NCBI GenBank assembly: GCA_020465985.1
Contig: JAANYP010002982.1
Location: forward strand, 1 to 64,000
Direction: 5' to 3'
DNA: 64,000 bases
From: Centrapalus pauciflorus
Taxonomy: Eukaryota; Streptophyta; Magnoliopsida; Asterales; Asteraceae
Numbering within the stretch: position 1 is the stretch's first letter; each line of letters opens with the position of its first letter. Of the stretch, positions 60,458 to 64,000 are shown one piece after another. The position numbers and the translations under genes were made by a program. The notes beneath the pieces were generated by a model. It saw nothing but the letters and a program-made list of their open reading frames with translations, searched no databases and had not been told where the DNA came from.

Positions 60458-63141
60458 ATGGAGTTTGTCAAAGAACACAACTGTCTTCCTTATTCACTCA
60501 AACACACTGACCTTCAACCATTCCACGACATGATGGACTTCCTTTGAAGTTCCCATATCCATCATGCCCTCACTATAAATCCCACCATCTATATATCTCA
60601 TATAGAGTAGTTCTGGAAATATGCTTCTGTCAAAACCATCAACGGAGTCACCTCTTTGACATCCAAAATCGATGGCAACCCTATTTCTGTTAGTGAGGAA
60701 ATCATTCGCCAACACTTGCATCTTTAAGATGCTGCAGGTATATCCGATTTATCCCTTACTGCATTACATGAAGGACTTTTTGCAATAGGGTATAGGGACC
60801 CTACTGATTCTTTTACTTTCTTTAAAGCACATTTTACCCCTAAATGGAAATATCTTGTGCATGGTATACAACAGTCTATTAGCCCTAAAAGAACTGGTTG
60901 GTCAGAATTTTCTTCAAATATAGCCACTGCCTTGGTGTGCTTATCAACGGGCCAATAGTTCAATTTTTCAAACATGATTTTTCAGGGGATGTTAAGGCAT
61001 CATGCCCTAAAGAATGGGAAATTTTTGATGTATCCACGATTTTTGGCTGAAATAATTGCAAGATCTTGCAATAATTTTAATATACATAAAAGGATACATA
61101 TTTCCCATAGGCACTCTTTACCATCAATAAAAAGAATTTAAAACCTAGTGCCAATTTTTTGAATGTAGATGTCCCATTGCCCTCTGCAATGCTGGGCATC
61201 AATCCAATAAACAGAGGAGAAGGTCCTGAGCAGGCTCAGCCATCCGTCACTGCTTCACCCCCAGGACCCCAACCCACTCCTCATGATACAAATATTCCAT
61301 CTGCTCCTTCTATCACACCTACATCCCCACTCATACAATATAAAAGACAAAGGGTTTCAGGAGCTCCTTCCTCCTCAGCCCTAACACCAAAGCCAAATAT
61401 CCCCGTGCAGGAGGATACTTCTGCACAGAATACCCAAAGGGAACCCACTGAGGAAACTCTCATCCTCAATTTGGAGGTGGCCATCCCATCAGAGGATGTC
61501 CATATGGGGTTTGTGGCTGACACTACTGATGTCTCTGCACAAGAGGCACAGGACAGTGTCAACATCACTAAGACCACACCCATGGCAACAGAGGGTGTGC
61601 AAGCACCTTCTGGAAGTCCCCAGTACCAAGAACAAAGGGGCCTAGATGTTTCTACTTCAGGAATTCATGCCAGTGATAGATCACAAATACCACTATCATT
61701 TGACGATCTTGAGGCTAGTCTGAAACTTATGATATTGACGGATCCTCAGCTGAAACCTGTTGTAGCCGTATTGGAACTTTACAATTCCCTTATTACTACA
61801 CAGGGGCACTAATCTCATCTATGCAACAGACAATAGCAGCTCAACATCAAAGAATGGATTATTTTCATCAAGGGTTCACCCTCTGTGGAAACAAGATTAT
61901 TCAACTTGAGAAGATGGTTCGAACCCTTATTGAAAAGGTTGTAGGTCCTTCTAGCCAAACCAATGCATCCAAAAAGGGGGAGAATCAGGAGTTCCCTACT
62001 TCAGTCCAAACAGCTTCAACCCCTACTCCAACAGTCCCAGATTCTAGGCTAACAGTCCCAACAGCTACTCAAGCTGTTAGCCTAGAAACTCAAGCTGCTC
62101 CAATCAGAACAACTGGAGTTGTTATCAAAGAAGGAACTCAGGCTCCTCTCAGTACAGTCCAATCCACAGCATCTGCTTCCATAGATAAGGATAAGGGCAT
62201 ACTCATTGAATCTCCAAAAGATTAAGTTTTCCTCTAAAGAAGCCCAGGTTGCTCATGATGCTAAATTTGCAAGAAAGTTAGCAGAAGAACATGATGATCT
62301 CTTAGACCAGCAAGCACATGCTCCAATGAAAGATGATGAAACCTTAGGTGATTAACTAAGAGGGTTTGTGGTCAAGCAGAATCAGAAGAAAAGGAAAATG
62401 CCAACAGGGAATTCAAAGGCAGAACACAGAAAATTTTTGATAAACTTCTCTGCATCAGTTGGAATTCCAAGAATAATGGCTCAGTCATGGCCAACAGAAA
62501 AGCTGCAAGACCTACATGACAAAGAGATGGAGAAACAAAAAGCAGCCAAAGTTTCCCAACAAGTCCAAAGCCAACAAGAACCAGTTCAAGCTGGTGTCAG
62601 TGATCCTCCTCCTCATGTTCAAGCTGTTGCTAATGATCCTCAATCTGAAGCAATTCAACAAGCAAAGCTTGATCAGGTGAAAAGAGTACTGTTTGAGCAT
62701 CAGTTGCAGAAGGTAATGGAAATTGAAAAGACCCTCGATCAGCATGACTTCTCCAAGCCTCCTATTACATACTGGTATGCTAAATCAATGGATGACATTG
62801 ATTTAAAATATCATTTTGTAGTCAAAAGAGAAGCTGGTACTGAGGAAGAATACAAGAGCATAGTTCATCTAGTACAGAAGATGACCAGAGAAGAGCTGAC
62901 ACAAATGCATCGTATTGGAATAGTTAGTCAGTCTAGGTCTCCACTTCTTTAGGTTAAGCAGAGTGTAAAAGATCTTAAAAGCATTTTTGACCCAGAATCT
63001 ATCAGAAGAGATATAGAAGATGCCAAGGATATGAAGATTGTACATGAAGATGCCAAGAGATATCAGTGAAGATTTACTGTGATAAGGAAGAGATGAAAAG
63101 AGATTTTTTAAAGGTAATAAAGCAGAAACTTTCACAACTGT
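60458..63141 (+). pseudogene. B1 ORF3, post-pol protein of unknown function
   Basis: Same protein as B2 ORF3. MEFVKEHNCLPYSLKHTDLQ, TGA near 60544 (CGA in B2), TAG near 60607 in the IEQFW motif, then frames 61159-61812, 61821-62225 and 62368-62952. A TAG at 62950 replaces the Trp of PLLWVKQS, and about 120 bases are missing near 63045, removing the part around VDLYVKSKTYRLKFANG. The end is KQKLSQL and TAA near 63140. The Pro/Thr-rich middle frame is nearly identical to B2 (MNVDVPLPSAMLGINPINRG). Confidence 0.72.
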
Positions 63142-63239
63142 AAGTTTTTGGATGCCTTAGTTTGTAGATAACAGTTTTACTTTGTTTTATTTCCTTATTT
63201 GTACAAAAAACTTAAAGTCTTGTGTGAAGAATTAAGTTA

Positions 63240-63897
63240 GGGGGAGATTGTTTGGAAATATTCTAAGTATGTCAAGCTGTTAGTTAGATTTCTCAAACTA
63301 GTAGATTTTCTGTGTAATTACAAAGTTCAAGCTGTTAGTTGAGTAAGTTCGAACTGCTAGTTCAAAAGTTCAAGCTGCCAGTGCTCAAGTTCAAGCTGCT
63401 CAACAGATAGACTTCAAGCTGCTCAACAGTTTAATAAACAGAAAGTGCTGAAATTCAGGAAAAAGATTTTTATTCGAAGATTCAAGCATATCTACTACCA
63501 GAGAAATCAGAGTTTCTCAAGGAAACAAATCAGAAGGCTTTATATATAGATAGAATAGGTTTTTCTATTGTAAGCCTGCACGTACTAGTTTTGATTCAGT
63601 TGTAATTGCTTTCTGATTAAGTTTTCATAAGCCTCTAAGGTTGTAAAACCCTAAGAACAGTCTGTGTTCTTCGTCTAATCAAACAGATTAGAGGTGAATA
63701 TAATCATTGAGTTTGGAAATACAAAAGATTTGATTTTTATTATATTTATGTGTTATTTGTTTGAAAGCTTTTCTTAAAACAGTTAAGTGTTATTCCGCAA
63801 ACTTCTTAATTGGACTTTGATTCAATACAAGGTTATTGGTTTTATACTCTGATTGATTCAAACCAGTTAATCTTAGGTAGTCATTTTGATCCTGACA
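63240..63897 (+). repeat. Polypurine tract and 3' LTR of B1
   Basis: GGGGGAGA (63240-63247), then a 649-bp LTR from TGTTTGGAAATATTC (63249) to GATCCTGACA (63897). The target copy GAGTC follows at 63898-63902. It lacks three bases (CAAACTAGTAG for CAAACTGTTAGTAG) present in the other three LTRs. Confidence 0.93.
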
Positions 63898-64000
63898 GAG
63901 TCCGTAATTCAGCATTAGGCTGAATCTCAGAGTCTCAGACTTAAGTTTTATTCTTCTTTTCTTTTTTAAATGTCGAGATGGATGGGCATATAAATCACCA
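63898..64000 (+). other. Host flank right of B1, duplicated in inverse at 45553-45655
   Basis: Starts with the target copy GAGTC and is, base for base as far as I can read, the reverse complement of the left flank of B2. It is the original host sequence that should rejoin 42163 in an empty allele. Confidence 0.9.

Larger units (their letters stand above)
56382..64000 (+). repeat. Right arm of the giant inverted repeat
   Basis: Inverse of 45553-53250. It runs off the window end while still matching, so the arm is longer than 7.6 kb and may reach the partner of 43508. Confidence 0.92.

Overview
The window is a transposon graveyard from a plant nuclear genome, very probably a eudicot. The evidence is tRNA-Met primer sites, plant Ty1/copia, Ty3/gypsy, CACTA (En/Spm) and hAT-type sequences, GT-AG introns and captured fragments of plant housekeeping genes. 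The post-pol proteins of both copia families resemble proteins I recall from composite (Asteraceae) genomes, so Asteraceae is a tentative guess. I see no intact host gene, and every element carries disabling mutations.

Layout: (1) 1-9614 is the 3' part of a Sirevirus-like copia element, family A copy A1: end of gag, pol, a 1.9 kb spacer, a long third ORF (ORF3) and the 3' LTR. (2) 9615-12469 holds a 1.1 kb DNA element lying between two (TA)n tracts, plain intergenic DNA, and the last exons of an Ulp1/C48 protease-like pseudogene. (3) 12470-26900 is a complete copy of family A (A2, 14.4 kb) with 344/348 bp LTRs and a perfect 5-bp target duplication, ATGAC. It sits inside the exon carrying the catalytic Cys of the Ulp1-like pseudogene, whose other exons are at 26901-27560. 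(4) 28047-29285 has microsatellites, a small hAT-type MITE and a GC-rich repetitive block. (5) About 30600-34895 is a decayed Ty3/gypsy element with a 1.66 kb 3' LTR that contains five 70-bp tandem repeats. (6) 34896-38355 is a minus-strand CACTA transposase remnant interrupted by two smaller elements, both with target duplications. (7) 38356-42163 has an LTR-like block, then exon fragments of unrelated genes (an unknown gene, ribosomal protein S3a/eS1, an ARF GTPase), all on the plus strand and with flanking intron sequence. (8) 42159-64000 is a second copia family, B. An outer plus-strand copy B1 (42164-63897, TSD GAGTC on both sides) is split by a complete inverted copy B2 (45656-56381). 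B2 carries, joined to its 3' LTR, an inverted duplicate of the host DNA that flanks B1's 3' LTR. The result is a giant inverted repeat with arms of at least 7.6 kb.

How the parts work together: both copia families have gag, then protease-integrase-RT-RNase H, then an extra long ORF3 before the 3' LTR. In both, pol is followed by an internal polypurine tract, then a non-coding spacer rich in short motifs that also occur in the LTR or 5' leader, then ORF3. In family A the spacer contains a TATA box framed by inverted TTGACC sites, a pyrimidine-rich leader, a candidate intron and an array of the palindrome CCGAATTCGG. My main hypothesis is that ORF3 is a separately expressed gene module added downstream of an ancestral copia 3' end.
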